Below are positions 34,330 through 45,524 of a DNA stretch of 64,000 nucleotides, in pieces (the first letter of the stretch is position 1; the number at the start of each line of letters is the position of its first letter). The DNA comes from Flaccisagitta enflata (Eukaryota > Chaetognatha > Sagittoidea > Aphragmophora). The position numbers and the translations under genes are program-made. The notes beneath the pieces are model-generated. The model was not told the origin of the DNA. It ran no database searches and worked only from the letters and a program-made list of their open reading frames with translations. The DNA is taken from positions 60,264,001-60,328,000 of the forward strand of contig OZ231126.1 in assembly GCA_965153355.1 (NCBI GenBank). The letters are read 5' to 3'.

Positions 34330-34990
34330 GAAGCTGCTTAGTAGGGACACTGTCAATCTCATTTGCATATTGCAGCTATATAGTGACCTATAAAAACTTC
34401 TTCAATGTCATTTTTTTTCAGGGGCGTAGATTGGTCTATTAGTCTGACTAATGCATAAGTCCATCTTTTGATTTTAGCAATGTCTAAGAGTCACTCCGTA
34501 AATGGACAACTTTCATATTGAAATTGTTTTGCTCCCAACAGTCTTAAAGAGACTAAAGAAATAACATCCATCCTTTTAAACCTTGGATTACTATTAGGTG
34601 TATGACAAGGTGTTGAGTTATTATAGTTCTCCCTTAACAAACCATTGACTCACAGGCGTTTTGGCAGATTATGATTGAGAATTAAGAGAGAGAGAACCAT
34701 CCATTTGTCTTCTACCCTTTTTCAATGTACTATGCAGCCAAAACAGCAAGAAAGACTGAGAAGGGACACTCAATCTTATTTGCATATTGCAGCCATACAG
34801 GGACCTAAAAAAACTTCCTAAATGTCATTTTTTCAGCTGCATAGATCGGCCTTCTGTAGTTAATTAGTCCATAAGTCTGACAGTCTAGTCCATTTCTTGA
34901 TGTCTGCAATGCCTAGGAGCCATTCCAGAACTTGACCAATATAATATTGGAATTTATTTTGTTCCTTACAGTCTAAAAAAGCAACGATTG
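34330..34990 (-). repeat. Two unit A copies in reverse orientation
   Basis: Reverse octamers ATTTGCAT lie at 34,361 and 34,778. Each is followed by TATTGCAGC and the complement of AAGGAGCAAAATGAATTCC (34,515-34,545 and 34,945-34,975). The array polarity flips between 33.6 and 34.3 kb. Confidence 0.88.
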
Positions 34991-35002
34991 ACAAATGTAG
35001 CC

Positions 35003-35052
35003 CCCACTCATCCGCACGCGACTGGGGTATTCATGTATCCGGCCTTGTTTTA
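35003..35052 (-). repeat. Family B 5' fragment
   Basis: It reads CATCCGCACGCGACTGGGG then GTATCCGGCCTTGTTTTA. Confidence 0.6.
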
Positions 35053-35059
35053 TAATCAT

Positions 35060-36660
35060 TCACATCAATTTATTGGGCTATTTAAACAAAACAAGCAACT
35101 CACGTACATTTCAGTAACACAAAATCTGCTGAATCTTTTTGCATATTGCAGTTAATTCATTTTCGCACGAAGGTCCGTATATTTTTGCAAAGTGTATGGG
35201 CATTTATAAAGTTATAACAGAAAACAATGCAAGTTTAATTTAACATAAAAAAACAACAAAATAAAAAAATAAAGTCGTCAGTAAATCACAAATGTAATAG
35301 TCAACATGGATTAGGAACTACTTGACGATTTCTCATTCAGACAGACCATTTAATCACATTGTCATCATTTCATGGTTATTTTACTCGCAAGTCACTACAT
35401 TGTCCCAATCATAAGTGTCCTCGTAGATTGCATAACAAGGCCGTGTAGACTCTCCCTAGTCACAAATGGGCGGGCAGGAGCAGAAAATGTTGAAAAAACA
35501 TTTATTGTCACGGATGGATGAACCATCAGACCAACACTGCAGGTTCTAGAGTCGCGTGCCTGCGACTAAAAAGGGAGTAACTTGTACTTCAGCCTCCCAA
35601 CTCATTTGCATTTTGCAGTTTTTTAATTCTTTTTTGATGCATTTTGCGGCTCCATAGCATTTCATTTTCTGTTAAATGAATACTGGAGTACTCATTGCCA
35701 TTTTTAGATTAGTGAACACAAATGCATGTTAACAGAATGAGTTGAAATGATGCCCAAGCATCAAATCGCAAAAGTCTTGACTTACAAACAATTCTGTTTA
35801 AAGAATTGAGCTCTGCCAACATTGAGAGTTGAGTAGCTGTTATGAATTTATCTGTTTTTCAAGTTGTTATTAGTAATTAAAAGACCAAGCAGGCCAATAA
35901 ATGTGCTCTGTTAATGTTTGCATGACTGACTGGGCAACTGACCAACAAACCAACTGTTTAACAGACATCACTGGTTTCAATGTTCATTGGTGCACTTAAA
36001 AGTGGTGTGACTAATTCTTATCCTAACTTATGACGGCCCTCTAAAAATCTGTTTTTGGTGAACCATTTATAAAGGTCCAAGACTTATAATCATGAAGTGT
36101 TAGTTAACACTTATGCTGCAGTCAATACTTGACTCTATAACACCAGTTTTCTCTTGCAGAGAGCAATCATGTTTATCTCCCTCATTTGCATATTGTAGTT
36201 TCTGTTGCTGCTTCTTTAAGATAAGTTTTGTTCTGTATCTTTTGATATGTTTTTTTTCATTATCGATTCAAACCGCAATTTCTATTTTCACTAATAGCCC
36301 AGACAACATGCATATAAACAAGATTAATTTAAATGTTGTTTGAGCATAATATTCTTTGAAATTAAGCTAGACACATTATTTTTCAACCATTTTTTATAAA
36401 CTTTTAAAGCTGTTGTCACACGGCTTGCATGTGAAAAAAAAAAAACGACTCATGATCATAATCATAATCTCCTGAGGCTATTTTGCATATTGCAGTTAAT
36501 TCATTTTCCAGAAAAGATTGGTAAATTTCTGCAATGTTTAGTACTGTTACACATTCAAAGAAAATAAGAAGAACAAAAATTGAATTTTACACTAAGAACA
36601 AAAGTCAAACAGGATCAGGCAGTGAGTAAATCATGGTTTTGAAATTCCTATAAATTCAGT
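35060..36660 (-). repeat. Octamer-bearing right arm of the inner giant element
   Basis: Reverse octamers or near-octamers followed by TATTGCAGTT or TATTGTAG lie near 35,138, 35,604 (exact ATTTGCAT), 36,184 (exact) and 36,483. The arm in the outer copy is about 57,850-60,340. A family B copy is inserted at 35,434-35,573. No gene was seen. Confidence 0.65.
35434..35573 (+). repeat. Family B copy with terminal hairpin
   Basis: It begins AACAAGGCCGTGTAGAC and has GGGCGGGCAGGAGCAG. It ends TCTAGAGTCGCG-TGCC-TGCGACTAAAAA. Confidence 0.82.
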
Positions 36661-36669
36661 ACTACTTAA

Positions 36670-37433
36670 TGTTTTTTCAAGCAGGCAAACCATTAAGTCA
36701 AAAAAACATCTTTTATGTGGATTTGAATTTTGAATCCAACTTAGCAGAAATTGACTTTAGACCTCTTAAGGTGTATAAAAAGAATAGACAAATAATGCTT
36801 CCATCACATGACCCAGCTGGCTTGGCAAGGCCAATGGCATCAAATCGGCGGGTCTGTAAAAGCTCATGAGAGAGAATGGCACAACTTTGCTTAGCTCAGC
36901 TTGGCTTGGCTAAGTTTGGGCTCATGGCTTGGCTTGGCTTGGCTAAGTTTGGGCTAATGGGTTGGCTTTTAACGGATGGAGTGGGCTGGGCTTGGCTTAG
37001 CTGTGTTTGAATGCTGCAAAAGGACACAATTCAAGCCTCATCTTCCTTTCCTTCCTCTTTTTTCCTCTTCTTTCCTTCCCTTTCCTCCCCTCACCTCCCC
37101 TTGCGTGCCATTGGTTCTAAAGAATGGATTGTCTTTTGTCTTTCCCGCTGCTGCCAAATCTACCAAATCACAAGAAATAGTTTAAGCCAAAACCATAGAG
37201 GCAGCACCTAATGGGCAAGTAGCCCTTTTGTCCCGGTGTGGTTGAAAATTTTCAATGACAATATTGTTTATTTTGATTTACTTGGCCATACTAAATGCTA
37301 AAATTAAAATTCTTTCACCAACTTGTCCGGTACCTAAAGCTGCATCCATTGACACCACACAGTCAGCTCTAAGTAACCAAACAAAAATGTTTCCTTAATA
37401 AAAACTACTTGCCCTTTTTTATGTAAGACCCGT
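36670..37433 (+). repeat. Giant-element right-end domain (inner copy)
   Basis: It contains a GGCTTGGCTTGGCTAAGTTT tandem (36,895-37,010), a pyrimidine-rich TTCCTCTT stretch (37,045-37,100) and AGCCCTTTTGTCCCGG. It then has TGTTTATTTTGATTTACTTG and TAAAATTAAAATTCTTTCACC, ending at the 25-bp TIR. The outer copy at 60,350-60,916 has the same order. Confidence 0.85.
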
Positions 37434-38995
37434 TAATAGTGGTCAAAGTATGGAATGGCTCTTGGGCATTGCAGATATCAAGGGATGGACTGGACTGTTA
37501 GACTGATATACTATTGATCTACTAAAGGAAGACCTATGCACCTGAAAAAAATGACATTCAGGAAGTTTTTTTATGGTCACTATAGAGCTGCAAAATGCAA
37601 ATTAGATTGAGTGTCCCCTCTTACCTGTTTGTACTATTTTGTCTTCATAATACCTTGAAACCAGTCGCCCAAGAATATGTGGTCAGCGATACCCGTTGCC
37701 CTGCTTTGCATAGTTGTGAATCAGAATAAAATGAAGTAGGGCAGTGGCCCCAAAGGGGACAAAGTCCTGTAGAACACAGGAGGACTTTTGTTTGTTCTTT
37801 CGTCCGTCCATAAATCCATTCCCCTAGGCCCTGTCAGGCCTTGAATCTGCTCTCTCAGGCCTGAAATCTACACTCTCAGTCCTGACTCTGAGAGGGCAGG
37901 TTTGAGGCCTGAGAGAGCATATTTCAGGCCTGATAGGGCAGATTCAAGTTCCTAGAGGGCAGATTTCAGGCCTGAGAGGACAGATTTTAGGCTTGAGAAG
38001 GCAGATTTCAGGCCTGAGAAGGCAGATTTCAGGCCTGAGAGGGCCTGGGTAAGACAAACAAATGGACAAACAAACTAACAAACAAAAGTTCCTCTGTGTT
38101 CTACTGGACTTAATCCCCTTTTGGGCCACTGCCCAAGGGTAGAAGACAATTGAATGAATCTCTCTCTCTTGATTCTCATTCATATTTTGCCAGATCACTT
38201 GCAAGTCAATGGTTAACGAACAAAGATAACCTTTATGTTTTAATCATGCGTGGTTTAATGTTATTTTTTGGGTCCCTGTAAAACTGTTAGGAGCAGAATG
38301 AATTCTAGTATGAAAGTGATCCAAATATGAAATAACTCATAGACATTGCTGAAGTCAAGAGATGAACCTATGTATTGGACTAATAGACCAATGATCTACT
38401 GAAGACCAAGCAATGCCCCTGAAAAAAAAGACATTCAGGAAGTTTTTATTAGGTCGCTATAGAGCTGCAATATGCAAATGAGATTGACAGTGTCCCTACT
38501 GCATCTTTCATACTGTTTCAGCTGCATGAAAGGCTAAAATAAAGAGTGGAAGACAAATGTATGATTATCCATCTATTAGCGGCATTGTCAACCAACCAGA
38601 TTGCTCTGGAGTCTTGACTTATGGTCAACGGGAGTAAAGGGCATTTACCAATTCAAAGGTTGGGCTGCAATGAATAATTAACGTTTTTATATACGCCTCA
38701 GCCCTCAAGTTCATTAGATTTTTTAGGTCTTCATAAGACTGTAAGGAGCAAAATCAATTCAAGAAAGGTAGTGGTCAAGTTATGGAATGGCTCTGAGGCA
38801 TTGCAGATATCAAGAAATGGACTTGACTGCAAGACTGATGGACTAATGATCTACAAAATACCGATTCATGCACCTGAAAAAAAAAATATATTCAGAAAGT
38901 TTGTTCTAGGTCACTATAGAGCTGCAATATGCAAAAAAGATTGACAGTGTCCCCTCTCAGTGTTTCATACAGATTTGGCTGCAAAATTGGTTGAA
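37434..38995 (+). repeat. Unit A copies right of the inner giant element
   Basis: The interrupted unit resumes at 37,436 (ATAGTGGTCAAAGTATGGAA), with an exact octamer at 37,595, and is itself interrupted by a family C element. Further units start near 38,278 and 38,735, with octamers at 38,472 and a mutated one (ATGCAAAA) at 38,930. Confidence 0.88.
37672..38145. mobile_element. Family C element with GGCCTGAGAGGGCAGATTT core
   Basis: The left side is GGTCAGCGATACCCGTTGCC, then GGGCAGTGGCCCCAAAGGGG and AAGTCCTGTAGAACACAGGA. The right side is TCCTCTGTGTTCTACTGGAC, then CCCCTTTTGGGCCACTGCCC. The interior has CCTGTCAGGCC-type units that invert near 37,885, then continue as GAGAGGGCAGATTTCAGGCC. 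It is inserted in a unit A copy. Confidence 0.8.
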
Positions 38996-39796
38996 ACAAG
39001 GCCGGATACACAGCTACCGTGTGGGTGGGCAGGGGACACATTTGAGGTCACTAGACCATTCAGGCAGGGGCAGTGAGGTCAATGAAATGAAATCATAAAA
39101 AAAAGTAAAATACTATCTAGAACAAAAGTATATCGGCAAGATCTTTATCAGGCTGTTTATTCATCAAATGACAAGAAAAGATATAATTTGATCTTTGTGA
39201 TTTTTTGTATGTATGTTGTGAACAACAATAACGGCCTAAATTATCTTCATATACTCTTGAAGAGATATTTTGAGAAAAGGATGACACAGTCTTCCCTCAC
39301 ACCTTCAGAGCAGAATTTTTTATATCCATATCAAACGATGCGCAATACCTTCTCCATAGCTGCCTACTTATCAACCATCTGATCTATAACCGAGTTTGGA
39401 GTGACCATGGAAATGACATGGCGATCCTATGGCACCACTGTAGCAGCCTTAAAGTCTGACAACAACCTTAAACTAACAAAAAGATAACACTTGGCCAAGT
39501 ACCTAAAGCGACAAAAATTAGATATAATTTTTCAGCAATTTTCATTTGAAGTAGCGTTCTTGTTTTGCCCGTCATTTCTAAACAAATTGAGCTACAAGAA
39601 CGCGGTTGGTGGCACTAGATCAGAAATTTGATGAAGTTTCAGAATCTCACTGATTTTTATATGATTTTTTTTAATCTTTAGCAGAGATATGACCCAAAAC
39701 GCTCGCCGATATACATATGTTCTAGATAGTAGGGACCAACCGACTGACGGACAGATGGACAAAGCTGGTTGTAGAGTCGCTGGCACGCGACTAAAA
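38995..39796 (+). repeat. Family B copy interrupted by a TA-flanked element
   Basis: The 5' part is AACAAGGCCGGATACACAGC, then GTGGGTGGGCAGGGGAC and GGCAGGGGCAGTGAGGTC. The 3' part (39,732-39,796) is GGGACCAACCGACTGACGGA, then GTAGAGTCGCTGGCACGCGACTAAAAAA in pieces. The element at 39,113-39,729 splits it. Confidence 0.85.
39113..39729. mobile_element. TA-flanked inverted-repeat element of 617 bp
   Basis: The ends CTATCTAGAACAAAAGTATA and TATACATATGTTCTAGATAG pair over 25 bp with two or three mismatches, extending to TCGGC/GCCGA. TA lies directly outside (39,111-39,112 and 39,730-39,731). The interior has no convincing ORF (a 64-codon frame at 39,188 is the longest). Confidence 0.88.
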
Positions 39797-39915
39797 AAGG
39801 GGTGGAAAACAAGAGGAAGGTTCTCTGTCTCTTAATCATCCCTAACTACTGGTCAGATGGCTCATTAGTCAATGGGTGAACAGGGCATAGACTGGTTTGT
39901 TAGGAATTCTGAAGA

Positions 39916-40105
39916 GAACTCGTGACGCAGGTTCACAAAATCATTGCGAATGGGTGGGCAGGGGCATCCAACCCCAAAGCCCCACTCCATACACACACAA
40001 TGTATCCAAAATGCTCAACTTCCCTACTCAATCACCTCTACAGACAAACCAATGGACAAACAGACAGTCAAAGCGTTTTATAGAGTTGCGTGTCTGCAAA
40101 TATAA
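39916..40105 (+). repeat. Family B copy, CACAAAATCATTGCGA subfamily
   Basis: It reads CGTGACGCAGGTTCACAAAA, GGGTGGGCAGGGGCATCCAA and CCAATGGACAAACAGAC. It ends TATAGAGTTGCGTGTCTGCAAATATAAA. The 5' AACAAGG part is absent, and it is related to 19,345-19,540. Confidence 0.7.
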
Positions 40106-40169
40106 ACTGAGTTGAGTTAATAGTTTTTTAAAAATGCAATTAATTTTCATGTTAACTGAGGTGAAAGAT

Positions 40170-40945
40170 TTTTTTAGTGTTTATCTGACAGTAAGGAGCA
40201 AAATGAATTCCAAAATGATAGTGCTCAAATTATGCAATGGCTCTTAGGCATTGCAGATATCAAGAAATGGACTTGACTGTTAGACTGATGAATTAATTAT
40301 CGACTAAAGGCCGATCTATGCACCTGAAAATATGTCATTCAGGAACTTTTTTTTATGGTCACTATAGGACTGCAATATGCAAATAAGATTGACAGTGTCC
40401 CTTCTGAGTCTTTTGTACTGTTTGGCTGCATAGAATGCTGAAAAAAGGGGTAGAAGACAATCAGTTCTCTTTCACATTTTACCAAACTGCTCGCAAGTCA
40501 ATGATTCATTTAGGGAAGAAAAAAGTGAGAGTCTTTTTAGACTGTTAAGAGCAAAATGAATTCCAATATGATAACGGTCCAATTACAGAATGACTCTTAA
40601 GCGTTGCAGATATCAAGAGATGGACTTGATTGTTAGACTTATGGACTGATGATCTACTAGAGACCAATCAATGCCTTAAAAAAAGGGTATTCAGGGAGTT
40701 TTTTTTTAGGTCACTGTAGTGCTGCAATATGCAAATGAGATTGACAGTGCCCCTTCTAAGTCTTTTTTACTGTTTTAGCTGCATAAAATGTCGGAAAAAT
40801 GGGTGGAAGACATATGGATGGTTCTCTGTCTGTTAGTTCTCATTCAAAAATGGCAAGGTTGCCCATGAATGGGTCAAAAGGGTACTGACAGGTCTGTGGC
40901 ATTGTTTAAAGGGAAGGGCAAAGATATTGTTAAGGATATAAGATT
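40170..40945 (+). repeat. Two further unit A copies
   Basis: Units begin near 40,185 (CAGTAAGGAGCAAAATGAAT) and 40,540 (CTGTTAAGAGCAAAATGAAT). Exact octamers are at 40,377 and 40,729. Confidence 0.9.
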
Positions 40946-40949
40946 AGGT

Positions 40950-41900
40950 TGCAGTGAGCCTCAATAATTGAGACAAAGAACGACCAGGAGTGTTGCTCTG
41001 GCATATTTCATTTTCAAAAACACTTTTTATATCACAGTGAAAGAAACTTTTAAACCTACATCACAAAAGATATCTTTTGACATGAACAAAATATGGATCA
41101 AATCTATAGTTCATGGATTTCATTCAAAAGCATTTTTGAAGTAGTAAGGAAGGAAAATTTGATTAAAATTATAAACAAGAGAGGTTTAATCGCACTCTAC
41201 AATATGCAAATGATATTGAATCTAGCCTGAAGAAAGTCAAAATGTTAACAAATGGAAAAATCTTGTTCTCCTCTTACAAAATTGGCGGTGATTTGGATTT
41301 GGCAAAAATTTTAGTCAATAGATGCAGAACTCTGTAGGCAGAATCTTTTTTATGATGTTTATCAATCAATCAAACATTTTTGGTTTTAGAGAGCAAGTTT
41401 TTGTATAAAAACAGGTCAAGAGGAAGATTGGCTACACCTTTAAAAACCCATGAAATCATTTGCATATTGCAGATATTGTCTTCTCCTGATCAAAATCTTC
41501 AGCCACGTTTCTTGTATGAATTTATTGTATTCTATAATTAATCTTGACTCTTGAAGATGTCCAGTTCTCAAGTATCTTTCTGTTTCATGTCTTGTTCTGG
41601 TGGTGGACACTGTCTGTCAACAAATCTCACTCATCCAAAAGGAATGTTTATGACCTTCTATTTCAACATTCATTATCATTGTATAAGTTTTTTGGGGGGG
41701 CAGGAATAGGGGGCTTATCTTTTATTAAAATGTCAAAGGATTAACATTGAAAACAAATTCTCAGATTAGTTATTTTTTGAGGAGTTTCAGTTCAGACATT
41801 CAAAAGGCATAAAAGGTGCAATTAAGCCTAGGTTTTGAGAGTTGATTTCAAGGGTAGGGTTTAGTCCCATGGGAGGGGTGAATTTAGAAATAGGGATGAT
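40950..41900 (+). repeat. Domain X (outer giant element)
   Basis: Paralogous to 33,050-34,040. It contains an exact octamer ATGCAAAT at 41,204 and the reverse ATTTGCAT at 41,458. The end (GGGTAGGGTTTAGTCCCATG) resembles the end of the inner X. Confidence 0.85.
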
Positions 41901-41907
41901 TAAGGAA

Positions 41908-42160
41908 ATAGTCGCAAAAGCGTTAGATGGTCAGCAGTACCCGTGCCCTGCCTAAGTAGGTTGTGGTAGAAGTTGAGGGGGGAGCAGGGCAGCGGCCCCA
42001 AAGCGGTTGATGACCTATGCTATCACACATATGGGGGATTTTCTCCTTCTCCTCCTTCTCCTCCTCCGTCCCTCCCCCCCTCAAATCCCAGTCTCGAGGC
42101 TCAAATTCCAGTCTCGAGGCCCAAATCCCAGTCTCGAGGCCCACATCCCAGCCTCAATGA
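41908..42160 (+). mobile_element. Family D element at the palindrome's left shoulder
   Basis: It contains ATAGTCGCAAAAGCGTTAGA, CAGCAGTACCCGTGCCCTGC, GGGCAGCGGCCCCAAAGCGG and TTGATGACCTATGC. It is followed by CTCCTTCTC runs and four CAAATCCCAGTCTCGAGGCC units. Confidence 0.8.
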
Positions 42161-42365
42161 GAGAGAGCCTTGATGTCTTTTCTTGTCTTTTTTTGTCTCC
42201 CATGTCTTCTCCAGTCTATTCATGATTCCAGATTTCTTTTTATGTCTTTTCATATCTCTTCATGTCTCTTCATAAAAAGACACGGAGGGACATGAAAAAG
42301 GATGGAGAGACATGAGAAGACAAGAGGAGACATGAAAAGACATGAAGAGACATAAAACAACAGTT

Positions 42366-42505
42366 TTGCAAATCCTGAGAAGGATTTTTTGTGAGCATGA
42401 AATTGATGAAGGAGAGGATGGTAGGGTTTGGGTTAGGGTAAGGGTCCATAGCCCAAAATTTTCTAAACACCATTTTTAACATATTCTGTCTATTTCTGTT
42501 CATGT
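42366..42505 (+). repeat. Telomere-like cassette, copy 1
   Basis: It reads AATCCTGAGAAGGATTTTTT, GTGAGCATGAAATTGATGAA, then GGTAGGGTTTGGGTTAGGGT and AAAATTTTCTAAACACCATT. Copies lie at 43,845-43,975 (same strand) and in reverse at 47,880-48,000 and 48,945-49,060. Confidence 0.92.
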
Positions 42506-43844
42506 CTCTTGCCTCCTCATGCCTACTCATGTCTCCTCATGTCTCCTTGTGTTTCTTCATGTCTCCTCATGTCTCCTTGTGTCTCTTCATGTCTCCTCAT
42601 GTCTGGTCATGTCTCCTCATGTCTCTTTGTGTCTCCTCATGCCTGCTAATATCTCCTTATTCCTCTTCATGTCTCCCGTATCTTCATGTCTCTTTTAGTC
42701 TATTCATGCCCCTTCATCTTTGCTCATGTATCCTCATGTCTCATGTCTTTCCATGTCTTTTCATGTTTCTCCATATTTCCTCATGTTTTTCATTTCACGT
42801 TATGTCTCCTCAAGTCTTTTCATGTTTCCTCATAACTTTTCATGTGTCTTCATTTCTTCGCATGTCTCTCCAAGTGTCCGCATATTTCTTCATATCTCAT
42901 CAAGCCTCCTCATGTCTTTTCATGTGTCCTCATGTCCCTTCATATCTTATCCATTCTTTACATGTTTCTTCAAGTCCCCTCATGTCTCTTGTAGTCTTCT
43001 CATGTTTTTCATGTATCTTCATGTCTCCTTATGTCTCCTCATGTCTCCTCATGTCTCCTCATGTCCCTTCATGTCCCCTCCATTCTTTTCATGTGTCTTC
43101 ATGTCCCATCATAACTCTTGTAGTCTCCTCATGTTTCTTCATGTTTCTTCATGTCTCTTCATGTCTTTTTATGTTTTTTCTAGTCTTTTCATGTCTCCTC
43201 ATGTCTCCTTGTGTTTCCTGATGTCTCTTCATGTCTCCTCATTTCTTTTCATGTCTTTTCATGTGTCTTCATATCTTCTCTGGTCAATTCATGTCTCCTA
43301 ATTTCCTTTTATATCTTTTCATGTCTCTTCATGTCTCTCCACAAAAATACATTAAGAAACATGAAAAGAGATGGAGAGACATCAGAAGACAAGAGAAGAC
43401 ATGAAAAGACATGAAAAGACATGAAGGGACATAAGATGACATGAAAAGACATGAAGAGGTATGAAGTCTTCTCATGTTTTCTCTAGTCTTTTCATGTCTC
43501 CTCATGTCTTCCTATGTTTCCTGATGTCTCTTCATGTCTCCTCATTTCTTTTCATGTCTTTTCATGTGTCTTCATGTGTCTTCATGTCTCCTCATGTCTA
43601 TTCATGTCTCTCCATGTCTCTTCATATTCTTTTGTCTCTTTATGTCTTTTGATGTCTTTTCTTCTCTTTTTTTGTCTCCCATGTCTTCTCCAGTCTATTC
43701 ATGATTCCAGATTTCCTTTTATGTCTTTTCATGTCTCTTCATGTCTCTTCATAAAAAGACACGGAGGGACATGAAAAAGGATGGAGAGACATGAGAAGAC
43801 AAGAGGAGACATGAAAAGACATGAGACATAAAACAACAGTTTTG

Positions 43845-43978
43845 CGAATCCTGAGAAGGATTTTTTGTGAGCATGAAATTGATGAAGGAGAGGATGGTAG
43901 GGTTTGGGTTAGGGTAAGGGTCCATAGCCCAAAATTTTCTAAACACCATTTTTAACATATTCTGTCTTTTTCTGTTCA
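43845..43978 (+). repeat. Telomere-like cassette, copy 2
   Basis: Nearly identical to copy 1, including the GGTTTGGGTTAGGGTAAGGG block. Confidence 0.93.
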
Positions 43979-45524
43979 TGTCTCTTGCCTCCTCATGCCT
44001 ACTCATGTCTCCTCATGTCTCCTTGTGTTTCTTCATGTCTCCTCATGTCTCCTTGTGTCTCTTCATGTCTCCTCATGTCTGGTCATGTCTCCTCATGTCT
44101 CTTTGTGTCTCCTCATGCCTGCCAATATCTCCTTATTCCTCTTCATGTCTCCCGTGTCTTCATGTCTCTTTTAGTCTATTCATGCCCCTTCATCTTTACT
44201 CATGTATCCTCATGTCTCATGTCTTTCCATGTCTTTTCATGTTTCTCCATATTTCCTCATGTTTTTCATTTCACGTTATGTCTCCTCAAGTCTTTTCATG
44301 TCTCCTCATAACTTTTCATGTGTCTTCATTTCTTCGCATGTCTCTCCAAGTGTCCGCATATTTCTTCATATCTCATCAAGCCTCCTCATGTCTTTTCATG
44401 TGTCCTCATGTCCCTTCATATCTTATCCATTCTTTACATGTTTCTTCAAGTCCCCTCATGTCTCTTGTAGTCTTCTCATGTTTTTCATGTATCTTCATGT
44501 CCCCTTATGTCTCCTCATGTCTCCTCATGTCCCTTCATGTCCCCTCCATTCTTGTCATGTGTCTTCATGTCCCATCATAACTCTTGTAGTCTCCTCATGT
44601 TTCTTCATGTTTCTTCATGTCTCTTCATGTCTTTTTATGTTTTTTCTAGTCTTTTCATGTCTCCTCATGTCTCCTTGTGTTTTCTGATGTCTCTTCATGT
44701 CTCCTCATTTCTTTTCATGTCTTTTCATGTGTCTTCATATCTTCTCTGGTCAATTCATGTCTCCTAATTTCCTTTTATATCTTTTCATGTCTCTTCATGT
44801 CTCTCCACAAAAATACATTAAGAAACATGAAAAGAGATGGAGAGACATCAGAAGACAAGAGAAGACATGAAAAGACATGAAAAGACATGAAGGGACATAA
44901 GACGACATGAAAAGACATGAAGAGGTATGGAGAGGCATGAAGAGATATAAACAGACATGAGGAGATATGAAAAGACATAGAAAGACCTTAGTAGACATGA
45001 GCGACATGAGGAGACATGAAGAGACATGAGAAGACATTAAAAGAAATTAGGAGACATGGATAGACATGAGAAGACATGAAAGACATGAAAAGACAAGAAA
45101 AGACATGATAAGACATGAAGAGACATAAAGACACATGAAAAGACTTGAAGAGACATGAAAAATAAGAGGAGACATGAGGAAACATGAAGAGACATGAGGG
45201 GACATGATGAGATATGAAGAGACATGAAAACACAAGAAAAGACATAAAAAGAAATGAGAAGACATGAAGAGACATCGGAAACATGAAGAGACATGAGGAG
45301 ACATGAGAAGACATGAAATGATTTGAAAAGACATGAGGAGACATAAAGAGACATGAAGAGACAAAAAAACATGAAGAAACATGAGGAGACTACAAGAGAC
45401 ATGAGGGGACATGAAGACACATGAAAAGACATGAAGTGACATGAGAAGACATAAGGAGACATGAGAGGACATGAGGAGACATGAAAAGATATGAAAAGAT
45501 ATTGGGAAAAAAATTCTAAGACGA

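Larger units (their letters stand above)
24649..37433 (+). mobile_element. Inner giant TIR element (12,785 bp), non-autonomous
   Basis: It has a perfect 25-bp terminal inverted repeat, starting ACGGGTCTTACATAAAAAAG at 24,649-24,673, with the complement at 37,409-37,433. It is flanked by TA on both sides. Excision in silico restores the unit A word CCAATATAATAGTGG (usual form CCAATATGATAGTGG). It has the same left-end and right-end domains, in the same orientation, as the outer copy. It carries about a dozen octamer-containing units and no ORF above about 115 codons outside microsatellites. Confidence 0.88.
42170..45500 (+). repeat. CATGTCTC satellite, left half of the central palindrome
   Basis: Dense 9-11-bp units of CATGTCTCCT, CATGTCTCTT and CATGTCTTTT, switching strand several times. 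Units read CT-rich at 42.5-43.34, 43.46-43.75 and 43.97-44.81 kb, and GA-rich at 42.27-42.36, 43.34-43.46, 43.75-43.83 and 44.81-45.50 kb. A 1.4-1.5 kb higher-order unit is directly duplicated: 42,270-43,440 matches 43,750-44,910 closely. All MSSHVSS-type frames are artefacts. Confidence 0.95.
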
